Assembly (NCBI GenBank): GCA_944320765.1
Contig: CALUIS010000015.1
Coordinates: 1-64,000 of the forward strand
Source of the DNA: an uncultured Paraprevotella sp.
GTDB taxonomy: Bacteria > Bacteroidota > Bacteroidia > Bacteroidales > Bacteroidaceae
DNA length: 64,000 nt
Reading direction: 5' to 3'
Shown: positions 42,812-51,756 of the stretch, piece by piece
Position numbering within the stretch: position 1 is the stretch's first letter
Layout: every line of letters starts with the position of its first letter
Notes under the pieces: model-generated
The model's database searches: none
Told to the model about the DNA's origin: nothing
Seen by the model: only the letters and a program-made list of their open reading frames with translations
Position numbers and translations under genes: made by a program

Positions 42812-44119
42812 TCAGGGGAAGTCCAGCACGAAGGTGGTGTTCCAGCCTTGGGTGCCGGTTGGCCACAGTGAGATGGTGCCATGTGAGGCGGTCATGATTT
42901 GGCGGCAGACGGAAAGTCCCAGTCCTGAGCCTTGACGCTTGGTGGTGAAGAAAGGCGTGAACACGTGGGCGCGTTCCGCTTCCGGGATGGCAGGTCCGTC
43001 GTTGCTCACTTGGATGACGACATGGTCGTCGGCTGTGTCGTAGGCTTTGCAGGCAATGTGTCCGGGCTGGTCGCCGATGGCTTGTACCGCATTGCGTATC
43101 AGATTAAGCAGCATTTGGCGTATCAATGCCTTGTCGGCATAGAGCATGAGGTCGGCGGGGTTTGTGTGGCAATTCCATGCGATGTGGGCTGGCGTGAGAG
43201 GAAGGGCTTGTAGTTCCGCGAACAGTTCTTTCACATAGAACAGGCAGGGGAGAGGCTGCGGGAGGGACATGAGCCTGCGGCAGTTCTCCACGAAGCAAAG
43301 CAGTCCGTTCGAGGTGTCGTGGATGACTTGCAGTCCTTTCAGGCAATCTTCCCGGCTGGTGCTTTCCTTTTCCGTCAGGGCGGCACTGAGCGAGATGATG
43401 GGCGTGATGCTGTTCATGATTTCATGGCTCAGCACGTGCAGCAGCTTGTTCCATGTGTCCACTTCATGTCCGTCCAGAATCGGACGGGTGTCATCCAGTG
43501 TGATCAGCCGCCAGATGCCGTTTTGTGTGGTCAGACGGGCCACATGCATCCACAAGGTCTTCTGTTCGCTCGGGGTGCGCAGCGTGATAGGTCGCGGGAT
43601 GCCGGGAGGGCTTTCCCTGAAGGCCTCCATCACTTCGTTTCCATAGATTTTCAGGGCGGCGATGTCGCGCAGTGTATGCACTTCCAGCAGTTGCAGGGCC
43701 GTGGGGTTGGTTTGCAGCACCCGGCCCGTCTCGTCAGCCACCACCACTCCTGTACGGATGTGTTCCATGACCAGCTGGTGGAACACGTCATGTTCGTGTT
43801 GTGCTTGTCTGAGCCGACGGACGTGCCGGCTGTAGGCGTTGAATTGTTCGTTGAGATGGCGTCGGCAGCCGTTGAGGCGGTTCCGTATCGGCAGGCGGAA
43901 GGTGTAGTCCTCGTTAATGAGGGCCTTGAACATCAGGTCGATACTTTCAAACACATGGTGGTAGAGCCGGATGAGGGCGGCGAAGGCCAATGCCAGCAGG
44001 CCGCACAGTACGAAGGCCAGTGTCCGGTAGTCCAGCCATAAAGCGATGGCCAGCCCTCCCAGCAGAAGAGCCAGCCCTATGATGTGGAGGAGGGACCATC
44101 TGTAGTATTTAAAGTCCAT
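42812..44119 (-). CDS. Membrane-bound sensor histidine kinase (NtrB type)
   Basis: This 435-residue kinase has two N-terminal membrane helices (about 12-30 and 33-50), a HAMP-like/linker helix, a PAS-like domain (about 110-210, with TGVVVADETGRVLQTNP) and a HisKA domain with the phospho-acceptor His near residue 229 in LSHEIMNSITPII. The HATPase domain shows NLIRNAVQAI, SNDGPAI and TKRQGSGLGL. It should phosphorylate the NtrC-type regulator whose gene overlaps its start by 11 bases. The very short periplasmic loop suggests sensing in the membrane or cytosol. The pair is divergent from an export operon. Confidence 0.92.
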   Translation of the reverse strand: MDFKYYRWSLLHIIGLALLLGGLAIALWLDYRTLAFVLCGLLALAFAALIRLYHHVFESIDLMFKALINEDYTFRLPIRNRLNGCRRHLNEQFNAYSRHVRRLRQAQHEHDVFHQLVMEHIRTGVVVADETGRVLQTNPTALQLLEVHTLRDIAALKIYGNEVMEAFRESPPGIPRPITLRTPSEQKTLWMHVARLTTQNGIWRLITLDDTRPILDGHEVDTWNKLLHVLSHEIMNSITPIISLSAALTEKESTSREDCLKGLQVIHDTSNGLLCFVENCRRLMSLPQPLPCLFYVKELFAELQALPLTPAHIAWNCHTNPADLMLYADKALIRQMLLNLIRNAVQAIGDQPGHIACKAYDTADDHVVIQVSNDGPAIPEAERAHVFTPFFTTKRQGSGLGLSVCRQIMTASHGTISLWPTGTQGWNTTFVLDFP

Positions 44120-45455
44120 AGCGTTTGATTTTGTTATACAACGTCTGGCGGGAAATGCCCAGCCGGGATGCCGCGAGGGAGAAGTTCCCCTTGCAGTAGT
44201 CCAAGGCTTGCTTCACCGCCTCGCGCTCCGTTTCTTCTAAGGTTCGTGGGGTGGGGCTTGCGGTTTCGGGCTGTGCGGTGCGTGCGGACAGGTTCAGCTG
44301 TTCGGGCAGGATGAGGCGGCCTTCCCCGAGGATGACGGCCCGTTCCACGGCGTGTTGCAGTTCGCGGATGTTGCCGTACCAAGGGTGGCGTTCCAGCAGT
44401 CCGGCCGCTTCGGGCGAAAAGTCTTCGGCACTCCGACCGTATTCGCGGGCGTAGCGTTGCAGGAAGCGGCGGGCCAGAGGCAGGATGTCCTCCCGGCGTT
44501 CGCGCAGTGCGGGCAAGTGCAGGTGGATGGTGTTGATGCGGTAGAGCAGGTCTTCGCGGAACTCCCCGTGTTCCACCATGGCGGGCAAGTCCTTGTTAGT
44601 GGCGCAGACGAGACGGATGTCCACGTCGGCGGGCGTGTTGCTTCCCACGCGGACCACTTGTCTGCTCTGCAGCACTGTCAGCAGCTTGGCCTGCAGGTGG
44701 AGGGGCAGGTTGCCGATTTCGTCCAGAAAGAGCGTGCCGCCCCGTGCCGCCTCGAAGCGGCCTTCGTGGTCTTGCCGGGCGTCGGTGAAAGCCCCTTTGA
44801 CATGGCCGAAGAGTTCGCTCTCGAACAGCGTGGGCGCGATTGCTCCCATGTCCACCGCAATCAGCGGGCCTTCTTTCCGGTGTGAGGCCGCATGGATTTC
44901 GCGGGCCAGTACTTCCTTTCCCGTCCCGTTCTCTCCGGTAATCAGGATGTTGGCATCTGTCGCGCTGCATCGTTCCACTTGTGTGCGTAATTGTTGCATG
45001 GCGGCTGAGGTGCCCCAATACATATCCGTGCCGTTTCTTGTAGGGGCGTTCCGTTTCGGGCGTGTGCCGTCCTTCGTGGCGCAGGCTTCTTCCAGCGTTT
45101 GCAGCAGCCGGGCGTTGTCGTAGGGCTTCACCACGAAGTCCGCCGCCCCGCGCTTCAGTCCTTCCACCGCCAGGCTGATGTCGGCGAAGGCCGTGAAGAG
45201 TACTACGGGGATGTGCGGATGCCATGCCTTGATTTCCTGTAGGTAGAAGAGGCCTTCGCCGCCGCTGTTCAGGCCGGCGGAGAAGTTCATGTCGAGCAGG
45301 ACAACGTCCACCGCCTGGCGTTCCAGCAGCGACAGGATGCCTTGGGGCGACGAGAGGCAGATGACGTGGGCGAAGCGGTCGCCCAGCAGGTATTGCAGGG
45401 AGGCCAGGATGCCTTTGTTGTCATCGACGACTAATATGGAACGTGAGCGGGCCAT
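44109..45455 (-). CDS. Sigma-54-dependent response regulator (NtrC family)
   Basis: This 448-residue regulator has a receiver domain (about 1-120; phospho-Asp in VVLLDMNFS near residue 56, Lys in FVVKPYDN), a sigma-54 activator AAA+ domain (about 145-375; Walker A GENGTGKE, Walker B GTLFLDEIG) and a Fis-type HTH at the end (AASRLGISRQTLYNKIKRYG). The sigma-54 contact loop reads GAFTDA rather than GAFTGA, a variant also seen in other Bacteroidetes regulators. It is the first gene of the pair with the histidine kinase. A TAACTTTG element lies upstream at 45481-45488. The likely target is the divergent export operon, which has a sigma-54 promoter and two palindromes in the shared gap. Confidence 0.93.
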   Translation of the reverse strand: MARSRSILVVDDNKGILASLQYLLGDRFAHVICLSSPQGILSLLERQAVDVVLLDMNFSAGLNSGGEGLFYLQEIKAWHPHIPVVLFTAFADISLAVEGLKRGAADFVVKPYDNARLLQTLEEACATKDGTRPKRNAPTRNGTDMYWGTSAAMQQLRTQVERCSATDANILITGENGTGKEVLAREIHAASHRKEGPLIAVDMGAIAPTLFESELFGHVKGAFTDARQDHEGRFEAARGGTLFLDEIGNLPLHLQAKLLTVLQSRQVVRVGSNTPADVDIRLVCATNKDLPAMVEHGEFREDLLYRINTIHLHLPALRERREDILPLARRFLQRYAREYGRSAEDFSPEAAGLLERHPWYGNIRELQHAVERAVILGEGRLILPEQLNLSARTAQPETASPTPRTLEETEREAVKQALDYCKGNFSLAASRLGISRQTLYNKIKRYGL

Positions 45456-45480
45456 GTATTCTTCGGATTAGAGTCTGGAA

Positions 45481-45488
45481 CAAAGTTA
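45481..45488 (-). promoter_or_regulatory. Bacteroidales -7 element for the regulator/kinase operon
   Basis: The complement of 45481-45488 reads TAACTTTG, a perfect TAnnTTTG match, 26 bases upstream of the regulator start codon. I see no strong TTG at the expected -33 distance. Confidence 0.55.
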
Positions 45489-45560
45489 CGCGAAAAGCGC
45501 AGGATAACCTTGTCTGCGGCTGTTTTTTTTCTGTTGCGGGCGTTCCGCTGTTTCGGGCGG

Positions 45561-45598
45561 TGTCCAACTTTTGGACACCATCCGTCCAGCTTTTGGAC
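45561..45598. promoter_or_regulatory. Two palindromic activator sites (likely NtrC-type UAS)
   Basis: TGTCCAACTTTTGGACA at 45561-45577 is a perfect 7+7 palindrome, and GTCCAGCTTTTGGAC at 45584-45598 is a second, similar one. Their centres are 22 bases apart, two helical turns. They lie about 55-90 bases upstream of the sigma-54 promoter of the export operon. Paired palindromes at this distance are typical binding sites for the Fis-type HTH dimers of NtrC-family activators. The sites also flank the regulator's own promoter, so autoregulation is possible. Confidence 0.75.
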
Positions 45599-45652
45599 AG
45601 GTCGCATCGTGCGGAGTTTTCGTACCCTCTTCGTCCAGAGTTGTTTACGTTT

Positions 45653-45669
45653 TTGGCACGCGCTTTGAG
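45653..45669 (+). promoter_or_regulatory. Sigma-54 (-24/-12) promoter of the export operon
   Basis: TTGGCACG, four bases, then TTGAG: the -24 element is a perfect match to the consensus TTGGCACG-N4-TTGCA and the -12 element keeps the TTG. It ends 24 bases before the TolC-family start codon, with the two palindromes upstream and an NtrC-type regulator gene divergent. Together they indicate sigma-54 control of the whole export operon. Confidence 0.8.
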
Positions 45670-45692
45670 GGGAAGAGCGTAAAAACAAGACG

Positions 45693-47036
45693 ATGATAAA
45701 ACGCTTTCTATTCCTTTTCACCTTGTGTGCTGCCGGTGTCGGGGGCTTCGGGCAGGAGGCTTGGGACGTGCAGGACTGCATCGGCTACGCGCTGGAGCAC
45801 AACCGCGACCTGAAGAAGCAGCAATGGACGGCACGCGGCAACCGGACCCAGCATGTGGAGGCTTTCACGGCCTTCCTGCCCTCGGTCTCCGCCTCTTCGG
45901 GGGCCAGCTACAGTCTGGGCCGTTCCGTGGATCCGGAAACCAACACCTACAACACCGTGTCGAACTTCAACAACAGCTATTCGCTCAGCCTGTCGCTTCC
46001 TTTGTTTCAAGGCGGACGGTTGGTGCAGCAGCTGAAGATGTCGCTTGTGCAGCAACAATACGACAAAACTTATATGGAGGAGTTGAAGGACCGCACCGCC
46101 TTGAACGTCATGAATGCGTTTGCCCAGGCGGTCTATTACCGGCAACTGGGCATCTATGCCCGCGAGAAGCTGGAGGAGAGCCGCGCCAGGCTCCGGCAGG
46201 TGCGCCGCCAGTGTGAACTGGGATTGAAGAGCCGGGCCGACGTGGTGCTGGTGGAGGCGCAGCACGCGCAGGACGATTATGACCTGACGCATACGGAAAG
46301 CCTGTGGGAGAACGCCTTGCTGGAGCTGAAACAGCAGATGAACTTCCCGGCGGACGATTCGCTGGCCCTTGCTCCCGGCGGCATGGCGGACGGCGTGCCC
46401 GCCTTGGATGCCCCCGGCCTGTCCGTCCGCGAGGAAATTATCCGGACGTATGCCTACGCCGGCCTGCACCACACCTCGTCGCAGCTGAGCCGCCTGAACG
46501 TGCGGAGCCAGCTGTATGCGCGGCGGCAGGCGTTGGGCAACTTTTTCCCCACGGTGTCGTTCTCGGCCGGCGTGTCCAGTTCCTATTTCCGCCGTTTGGG
46601 TGCCTCCGGTTACGATGCCTTCCATCGGCAGTTCAAGAACAACCTGGGTGAATATTTCACCTTCAATGTCAGCCTGCCGCTGTTCCAACGCTTGGGCAAC
46701 GTGATGAACTACCGCCGCCGCAAGTACCAATACCGCATCGCGCAGGAGAACCAGGCACAGCAGCAGGAAGAACTGTTGGCCGAGGTGCAGCAGGCCGTGC
46801 TGCAGCGCGAGGCCCTGCGCAAGGAATGCCGGCAGAAGCGGCGGCAAGTGGAGGCCGACTCGCTGGCCTACAGCGTGGTGGCCCGCAAGTTCGAGGAGGG
46901 GCTGGCCGGGGCCATCGACCTCCGCACGGCGGCGGCCAGCCTGTCGTCCAGCCGCGCGTCGCTGTGGCAGTGCCGGCTCGACCTGTACGTGCAGAGCCGT
47001 GTGGTGGCCTACTATCGTGGCGAACCGCTCTATTGA
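45693..47036 (+). CDS. TolC-family outer-membrane efflux protein
   Basis: This 447-residue protein has a signal peptide (about 1-20, ...GVGGFGQE) and the long helical hairpins of outer-membrane efflux ducts, with two repeats of the TolC type. Recognisable pieces are WDVQDCIGYALEHNRDLKK near the N-terminus, SASSGASYSLGRSVDPETNTY in the first half, and FNVSLPLFQRLGN late in the second. It forms the outer-membrane channel of the tripartite exporter encoded by the next three genes. Transcription is expected from the sigma-54 promoter just upstream. Confidence 0.92.
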   Translation: MIKRFLFLFTLCAAGVGGFGQEAWDVQDCIGYALEHNRDLKKQQWTARGNRTQHVEAFTAFLPSVSASSGASYSLGRSVDPETNTYNTVSNFNNSYSLSLSLPLFQGGRLVQQLKMSLVQQQYDKTYMEELKDRTALNVMNAFAQAVYYRQLGIYAREKLEESRARLRQVRRQCELGLKSRADVVLVEAQHAQDDYDLTHTESLWENALLELKQQMNFPADDSLALAPGGMADGVPALDAPGLSVREEIIRTYAYAGLHHTSSQLSRLNVRSQLYARRQALGNFFPTVSFSAGVSSSYFRRLGASGYDAFHRQFKNNLGEYFTFNVSLPLFQRLGNVMNYRRRKYQYRIAQENQAQQQEELLAEVQQAVLQREALRKECRQKRRQVEADSLAYSVVARKFEEGLAGAIDLRTAAASLSSSRASLWQCRLDLYVQSRVVAYYRGEPLY

Positions 47037-47074
47037 GCCGTTCTTTCAGGAAAATCATTTAAAGGACATAAATT

Positions 47075-48325
47075 ATGGATATACAACTGAAACCCAAGAA
47101 AGGTCTCCGGCGCAAGCACGTGCCGTGGCTGGCGGGCGGCGCGTTGCTGGCCGCCCTGATAGGCTGGATTCTCTTCGGCACGCACCGCAGTGTGCTGAAG
47201 GTGGACCGCCGGACGCTGAACATCACGGAAGTCCGGAAGGCCCGGTTCGATGACTTCGTGCGCATCGAGGGGCAGGTGGCCCCCATCTCCGTGGTGCAGG
47301 TGTCGCCCGAGGAAGGCGGCATCGTGACCGAGAAGGTCGTGGAGGAAGGGGCGAAGGTGCGGGCTGGCGACGTGCTGGTCCGCCTGACGAACAGCAACCT
47401 GGACCTGCAAATCCTGAATGCCGAGGCCGAACTGGCGGAGAAGCAGAACCTGTTGCGCAACACGCAGGTGACGATGCAGCAGGACAAGCTGAACAACGAG
47501 ATGGAGAAGCTGCAGCTGGAGCAAGACCTGCAACGCCGCGAGCGCACCTTCAGCCAATACCGCCGCCTGTACGGCGAGGCGCTCATCAGCCGCGAAGAGT
47601 TCGTGCAGGCCAGCGAGGACTACGAGCTGGCCCGCCGCAAGCACCGTCTCATCAACGAGCGTCTGCTGCAGGACTCCATCTACCGCACCATCCAGATGGA
47701 ACAGATGGAGGACAACCTGGCCAACATGCAGCGCAACCTGACCCTTATCCGCGAACGGAAAAGCCGCCTGGAGGTGCGCTCGAAAATCGACGGCGAGCTG
47801 GGACAACTGGACGTGGAGCTGGGGGCCAGCATCGCGTCGGGACAGAAAATCGGGCAGGTGAACGACCTGTCGGACTTCAAGATTGAGGCGCAGATCGACG
47901 AGCACTACATCGACCGCGTCCGCACCGGGCTGGAAGGCACGTTCGGCCGCGACGGGAAGACCTACCGGCTGTCGTTGCGCAAGGTGTTCCCCGAGGTGCG
48001 CGACGGCCGCTTCCGCACGGAGCTGGTCTTCACCGGCGAGCGTCCCCGGCAGATACGCAGCGGACAGAGTTACTACATCGACCTGCAGCTGGGGCAGCCG
48101 CAGGACTGCGTGCTGATTCCCAAAGGCACCTTCTACCAGGTGACGGGCGGCGAATGGATCTTCGTGCTCGACGCGGAGGGAGACAAGGCCTACCGGCGCC
48201 GCATCCGCATCGGGCGGCAGAACCCCCTCTACTACGAGGTGACCGAGGGGCTGGAGCCGGGCGAGCGGGTGATTATTTCGGGATATGAGAGTTACAAGGC
48301 CAGCGATGAGCTGGATATTTACTAA
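47075..48325 (+). CDS. HlyD/MacA-type periplasmic adaptor
   Basis: This 416-residue protein has one N-terminal membrane helix (about 22-42) and a biotinyl-lipoyl half-motif (VVQVSPEEGGIVTEKVVEEG). A long coiled-coil hairpin follows (about 110-215), then the second lipoyl half (RSKIDGELGQLDVELG) and beta-barrel/membrane-proximal domains ending VTEGLEPGERVIISGYE. It links the TolC-type channel to the ABC transporter made by the following genes. Spacing is 38 bases from the previous gene and 27 to the next. Confidence 0.92.
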   Translation: MDIQLKPKKGLRRKHVPWLAGGALLAALIGWILFGTHRSVLKVDRRTLNITEVRKARFDDFVRIEGQVAPISVVQVSPEEGGIVTEKVVEEGAKVRAGDVLVRLTNSNLDLQILNAEAELAEKQNLLRNTQVTMQQDKLNNEMEKLQLEQDLQRRERTFSQYRRLYGEALISREEFVQASEDYELARRKHRLINERLLQDSIYRTIQMEQMEDNLANMQRNLTLIRERKSRLEVRSKIDGELGQLDVELGASIASGQKIGQVNDLSDFKIEAQIDEHYIDRVRTGLEGTFGRDGKTYRLSLRKVFPEVRDGRFRTELVFTGERPRQIRSGQSYYIDLQLGQPQDCVLIPKGTFYQVTGGEWIFVLDAEGDKAYRRRIRIGRQNPLYYEVTEGLEPGERVIISGYESYKASDELDIY

Positions 48326-48352
48326 TTTTACATTATAAAAGCAATTTGCGGT

Positions 48353-49027
48353 ATGATACAGATTGAGAACTTAGGAAAGACTTTCCGGACGGAAGAAGTG
48401 GAGACCATCGCCTTGCAGGGCATCAACCTGCACATCGACGACGGGGAGTTCGTGGCCATCATGGGGCCTTCGGGGTGCGGCAAATCCACCCTGCTGAACA
48501 TCATCGGCCTGCTGGACAACCCCTCCGAAGGCAGTTACCTGCTCAACGGGCAGGAAGTGGCGCGGCTGACGGAGGACGAACGCACGGGCCTGCGGCGGGG
48601 TACCATCGGCTTTGTGTTCCAGAGTTTCAACCTCATCGACGAGATGACCGTGTATGAGAATGTGGAGTTACCGCTCATCTATGCCGGCGTGCCGGCCAAG
48701 GAGCGGCGGGAAAGGGTGGAGGCCCTGCTGGACCGCATGAAGATGAGCCACCGGGCCAAGCACTATCCGCAGCAGCTGTCCGGCGGGCAGCAGCAAAGGG
48801 TGGCCATCGCCCGAGCGGTCGTCACCCGTCCGCAGCTCATCCTGGCCGACGAGCCTACGGGAAACCTGGACTCGGCCCACGGGAAGGAGGTCATCGGCCT
48901 GCTGGCGGAACTGAACCGGGAGGGGACGACCATCGTGATGGTGACGCACAACAGCCACGACGCGGCCAGCGCGCGGCGCATCGTCCACCTGTTCGACGGC
49001 CATATCGTGACCGAGACGGAAGATTAA
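48353..49027 (+). CDS. MacB/LolD-type ABC transporter ATPase
   Basis: This 224-residue ATPase shows Walker A GPSGCGKS near residue 38, the Q-loop FVFQSFNLI, the ABC signature LSGGQQQRVAIARA, Walker B LILADEPTGNLDS and the H-loop VTHN. The sequence is typical of MacB/LolD/FtsE-like ATPases that pair with FtsX-type permeases; the permease gene starts 27 bases downstream. It drives a tripartite export system for an unknown substrate, possibly a toxic peptide or an envelope lipid/peptide under sigma-54 control. Confidence 0.95.
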   Translation: MIQIENLGKTFRTEEVETIALQGINLHIDDGEFVAIMGPSGCGKSTLLNIIGLLDNPSEGSYLLNGQEVARLTEDERTGLRRGTIGFVFQSFNLIDEMTVYENVELPLIYAGVPAKERRERVEALLDRMKMSHRAKHYPQQLSGGQQQRVAIARAVVTRPQLILADEPTGNLDSAHGKEVIGLLAELNREGTTIVMVTHNSHDAASARRIVHLFDGHIVTETED

Positions 49028-49054
49028 CGACGACCTTTTAAACACGAAAGTCCT

Positions 49055-51394
49055 ATGAAAGCCTTATACAAGAACTTTACCAGCATCCTCCGGCGTTTCC
49101 CTCTGTCCATCGCCATGAACGTGGCGGGACTGACGCTGGCCTTCGCCGCCTTCATCATCATCCTGATGGAGGTGCAGTATGAGATGACGTACGACAGCCG
49201 CATCACGCAGGCCGGCCGCATCTTCCATATCAGCAAGGAGTCTCCTGATTTTCAGATTTCGAGTCACCATTCGCGTCCTCTGATAGAGCAACGTTGTGCC
49301 CGGATTTCTCCCGAGATTGAGCGTTACGCCCTGATTGAAGAATGGGACCTGCGTGCCGCCACGGAGGACCGGCAGACGGAATTCGAGTCCAAGGCCCACG
49401 GCATCACGCCCCAGTTCTTCGACATGTTCGAGTTCGACTGGGTGGCGTGCGACACGTCCACCTTCCATCGTCCACAGTACCTGTATATCCCCGAGAGCCT
49501 GGCCCGGCGGGTGTTCCACCGCACCGATCTGGTGGGGACGGCCATCTGGCGGTTGAACAACAACGAGCAGTGGATCATCGGCGGAGTGTATCGCGACTTT
49601 CCGGAGAACTGTTCGGTGCAGAATCATGTGTATAACAATCTGGCCAATTATCAGGCGAATGATTGGCAGAATGGGCGTTATTTCGGATACTTGCAACTCC
49701 GGAATCCGGAGAAGAAGGCTGAGGTGGAGAGGCTGTTGAACGATTCTCTTGGGGGGGATGGCGACTTGGTGTTCCGTCTCACAGCCTATGACGAGTTGTT
49801 CTTTCATCCGGAGCTTTTGACTACAAGAGATGATGTGCCCAAGGCCGACCCGAAGCAACGCCTGATTTACTTGTGCATCTGTGTGCTGATTATCCTCACG
49901 GCGGCCATCAACTTCACGAACTTCTATACGGCCCTTACGCCTTTGCGCATGAGGAGTCTGAACACGCAGCGGGTGCTGGGTGCGCGTCGCCGTACGCTGA
50001 TACGCGGTCTGGTTTCCGAGGGTGTCTTCCTGGCGTTGCTGGCTTTTGCCCTGTCGTTGCTGGTGGTGCTGGCGTTGGAGAAGAGCTTCGTCAACGACTT
50101 GCTCAATGTCAATATCCGTTTGTCGGGCTATCCGCTCGTCCTCGGTCTCACCGGTGTCATCGCCTTGCTTGTGGGGTGGCTGGCCAGCGTGTTTCCCGCC
50201 CATTATGCCACTTCGTTCCAGCCAGCCTTGGTGCTGAAGGGCAATTTCGGCCTGACGGCCTGCGGGCGGCGGATACGCAATGTGCTCATCGGCATCCAGC
50301 TGGCCGTGGCCATGGCGTTGGTCATCATCGTGGGCGGCATCGTGAGCCAGAACTACTATATGCGTCATTCCTATCTGGGTTACGACCAGGACCGGCTGGT
50401 GACCATCAATTTGAGTGATTGTGGCGTATGGGAGCGTGATGCCGAGGCTTTCGCCAGCGGCTTGCGGCAGGTGGCCTGCGTGGAGGACGTGGCTCTTTCC
50501 CAAGTCTTGCTTTCTGCCCAATTCAATCATAATGTCATGAACTGGGGGCGCAACGCGGAGGACGGAAGCCGTTTGCAGTTCACGTGCATTCCCGTGTCGC
50601 CCAATTACCTGAAGGTGATGGGCATACGGCTGCTCGAAGGAGAGGATTTCAACCCGCAGGACAAGGAAAACCCCATGATTTTCAACCGGAAAGCCTACGA
50701 GGCATATCCGGCAGTCCGTGTGGGAAAATCGATTAACTATGCAGGACATATCGTGGGAATTTGTGAGGACTTCAAGTCGGGTTCCTTGCGCGAAGAGGTG
50801 CAGCCCACCTGCCTGATAGTATTCTCCGGAGGCAACTACTTGAACTGGGGGTGGCGCAGCAGCGCCAACATCCGCATCAAGGACGGCGTGGAACTGATGG
50901 AGGCCTTCGCCCCCATCCGCGACTACTGCCTGAAGTTCGCGCCCGACAAGCAATGGGAAATCAAGACCCAGTTCCAGCTGATGGAGAACATCTACCGCAA
51001 CGAGCGGCACATGCAGCAGGTCTTACTGCTCTTCAGCGGACTGGCCGTGCTGATTGCCCTGAGCGGCGTGTTCGGCATGACGCTCTTCGAGTGCAACTAC
51101 CGCCGCAAGGAGATTGGGCTGCGTAAGATTATGGGGGCCACGTCGCGGCAGATTGTCCGCATGTTCTGCCTGCAATACGGGTGCATCCTGCTCGTCGGTT
51201 TCGTGGTGGCCGCCCCCGTGGCCTGGTATGCCGTGTACTACTACCTGCAGAACTTCGCCTACAAGACGCCCATCCATTGGTGGCTCTTCCTGGCGGCCTT
51301 CGTTCTGATTGGCGGCATCACGCTGCTCACCGTCTGGTTCCAGTGCCGTCAGGTGGCCCGCGAGAACCCCATCCTCAGCATCCGCACGGAGTGA
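49055..51394 (+). CDS. FtsX/MacB-family ABC transporter permease
   Basis: This 779-residue permease has the layout of Bacteroidales MacB-like proteins with two FtsX units. A first helix (about 18-40) is followed by a periplasmic MacB-type domain (about 45-260) and three helices between about 270 and 430. A second helix and periplasmic domain come next (about 415-640), then three C-terminal helices (about 655-770; GVFGMTLFECNYRRKEIGLRKIMGA is the FtsX signature region). It completes the export complex with the preceding three genes. It is followed by a 362-base gap that holds palindromic repeats. Confidence 0.93.
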   Translation: MKALYKNFTSILRRFPLSIAMNVAGLTLAFAAFIIILMEVQYEMTYDSRITQAGRIFHISKESPDFQISSHHSRPLIEQRCARISPEIERYALIEEWDLRAATEDRQTEFESKAHGITPQFFDMFEFDWVACDTSTFHRPQYLYIPESLARRVFHRTDLVGTAIWRLNNNEQWIIGGVYRDFPENCSVQNHVYNNLANYQANDWQNGRYFGYLQLRNPEKKAEVERLLNDSLGGDGDLVFRLTAYDELFFHPELLTTRDDVPKADPKQRLIYLCICVLIILTAAINFTNFYTALTPLRMRSLNTQRVLGARRRTLIRGLVSEGVFLALLAFALSLLVVLALEKSFVNDLLNVNIRLSGYPLVLGLTGVIALLVGWLASVFPAHYATSFQPALVLKGNFGLTACGRRIRNVLIGIQLAVAMALVIIVGGIVSQNYYMRHSYLGYDQDRLVTINLSDCGVWERDAEAFASGLRQVACVEDVALSQVLLSAQFNHNVMNWGRNAEDGSRLQFTCIPVSPNYLKVMGIRLLEGEDFNPQDKENPMIFNRKAYEAYPAVRVGKSINYAGHIVGICEDFKSGSLREEVQPTCLIVFSGGNYLNWGWRSSANIRIKDGVELMEAFAPIRDYCLKFAPDKQWEIKTQFQLMENIYRNERHMQQVLLLFSGLAVLIALSGVFGMTLFECNYRRKEIGLRKIMGATSRQIVRMFCLQYGCILLVGFVVAAPVAWYAVYYYLQNFAYKTPIHWWLFLAAFVLIGGITLLTVWFQCRQVARENPILSIRTE

Positions 51395-51419
51395 GGCGTC
51401 GCCGTGCGGAGGCCGTCGC

Positions 51420-51482
51420 AGTACTCTGCGCAGAGTACTCGGGTACTTGCCGCAGAGTACTCGGGTACTTTGCGGCAAGTAC
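51420..51482. repeat. GTACTC-based palindromic repeat cluster (REP-like)
   Basis: A perfect 20-base palindrome lies at 51420-51439 (AGTACTCTGC and its complement). GCAGAGTACTCGGGTACTT occurs twice in direct orientation (51430-51448 and 51452-51470; period 22). GTACTTGCCGCA (51443-51454) has an exact inverted copy at 51471-51482. The cluster sits just after the permease stop codon and could act as a transcript-end structure or a dispersed repetitive element. Confidence 0.75.
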
Positions 51483-51701
51483 TATCCGGCCCTCCGCGAG
51501 GCGTTCGTCCGGCTTCTTCGCAGGGGGGCGTTCCCCGGAAGTCGGAGCAGTATCCGTCCGGTACGCCCTCTTCCACCGCGAGGGCGGCTTCCTTTGCGTT
51601 GCTATCGCTTGCCTGTTGTATAGTAGGTCGGGCTTTGCTCCCGTTTGGGGCGATGCGAATGATTTGTCCCCGTCAAACCGGAGAAATCGGAAATAATTCC
51701 G
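51483..51701. other. Gene-free stretch between the export operon and metG
   Basis: No convincing gene is seen. A short hairpin with 7-base arms (CGCCCTC at 51564-51570, GAGGGCG at 51580-51586) followed by a weak T-rich run could end the export operon transcript. The rest up to the metG promoter has no recognisable feature. Confidence 0.4.
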
Positions 51702-51709
51702 TAACTTTG
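51702..51709 (+). promoter_or_regulatory. Bacteroidales -7 promoter element for metG
   Basis: TAACTTTG matches TAnnTTTG exactly and lies 47 bases before the metG start codon, which implies a leader of about 40 bases. The -33 element is not clear by eye. Confidence 0.6.
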
Positions 51710-51756
51710 CACGTAATTTCTTGGAAAAGACAATCATTCAATCAAAATAGTACAAG

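Noticed and set aside
49064..51010. 648-codon antisense frame inside the FtsX permease gene
   Set aside because: It is a mirror frame, His/Gln/Arg-rich, with no start context and opposite a well-supported permease.
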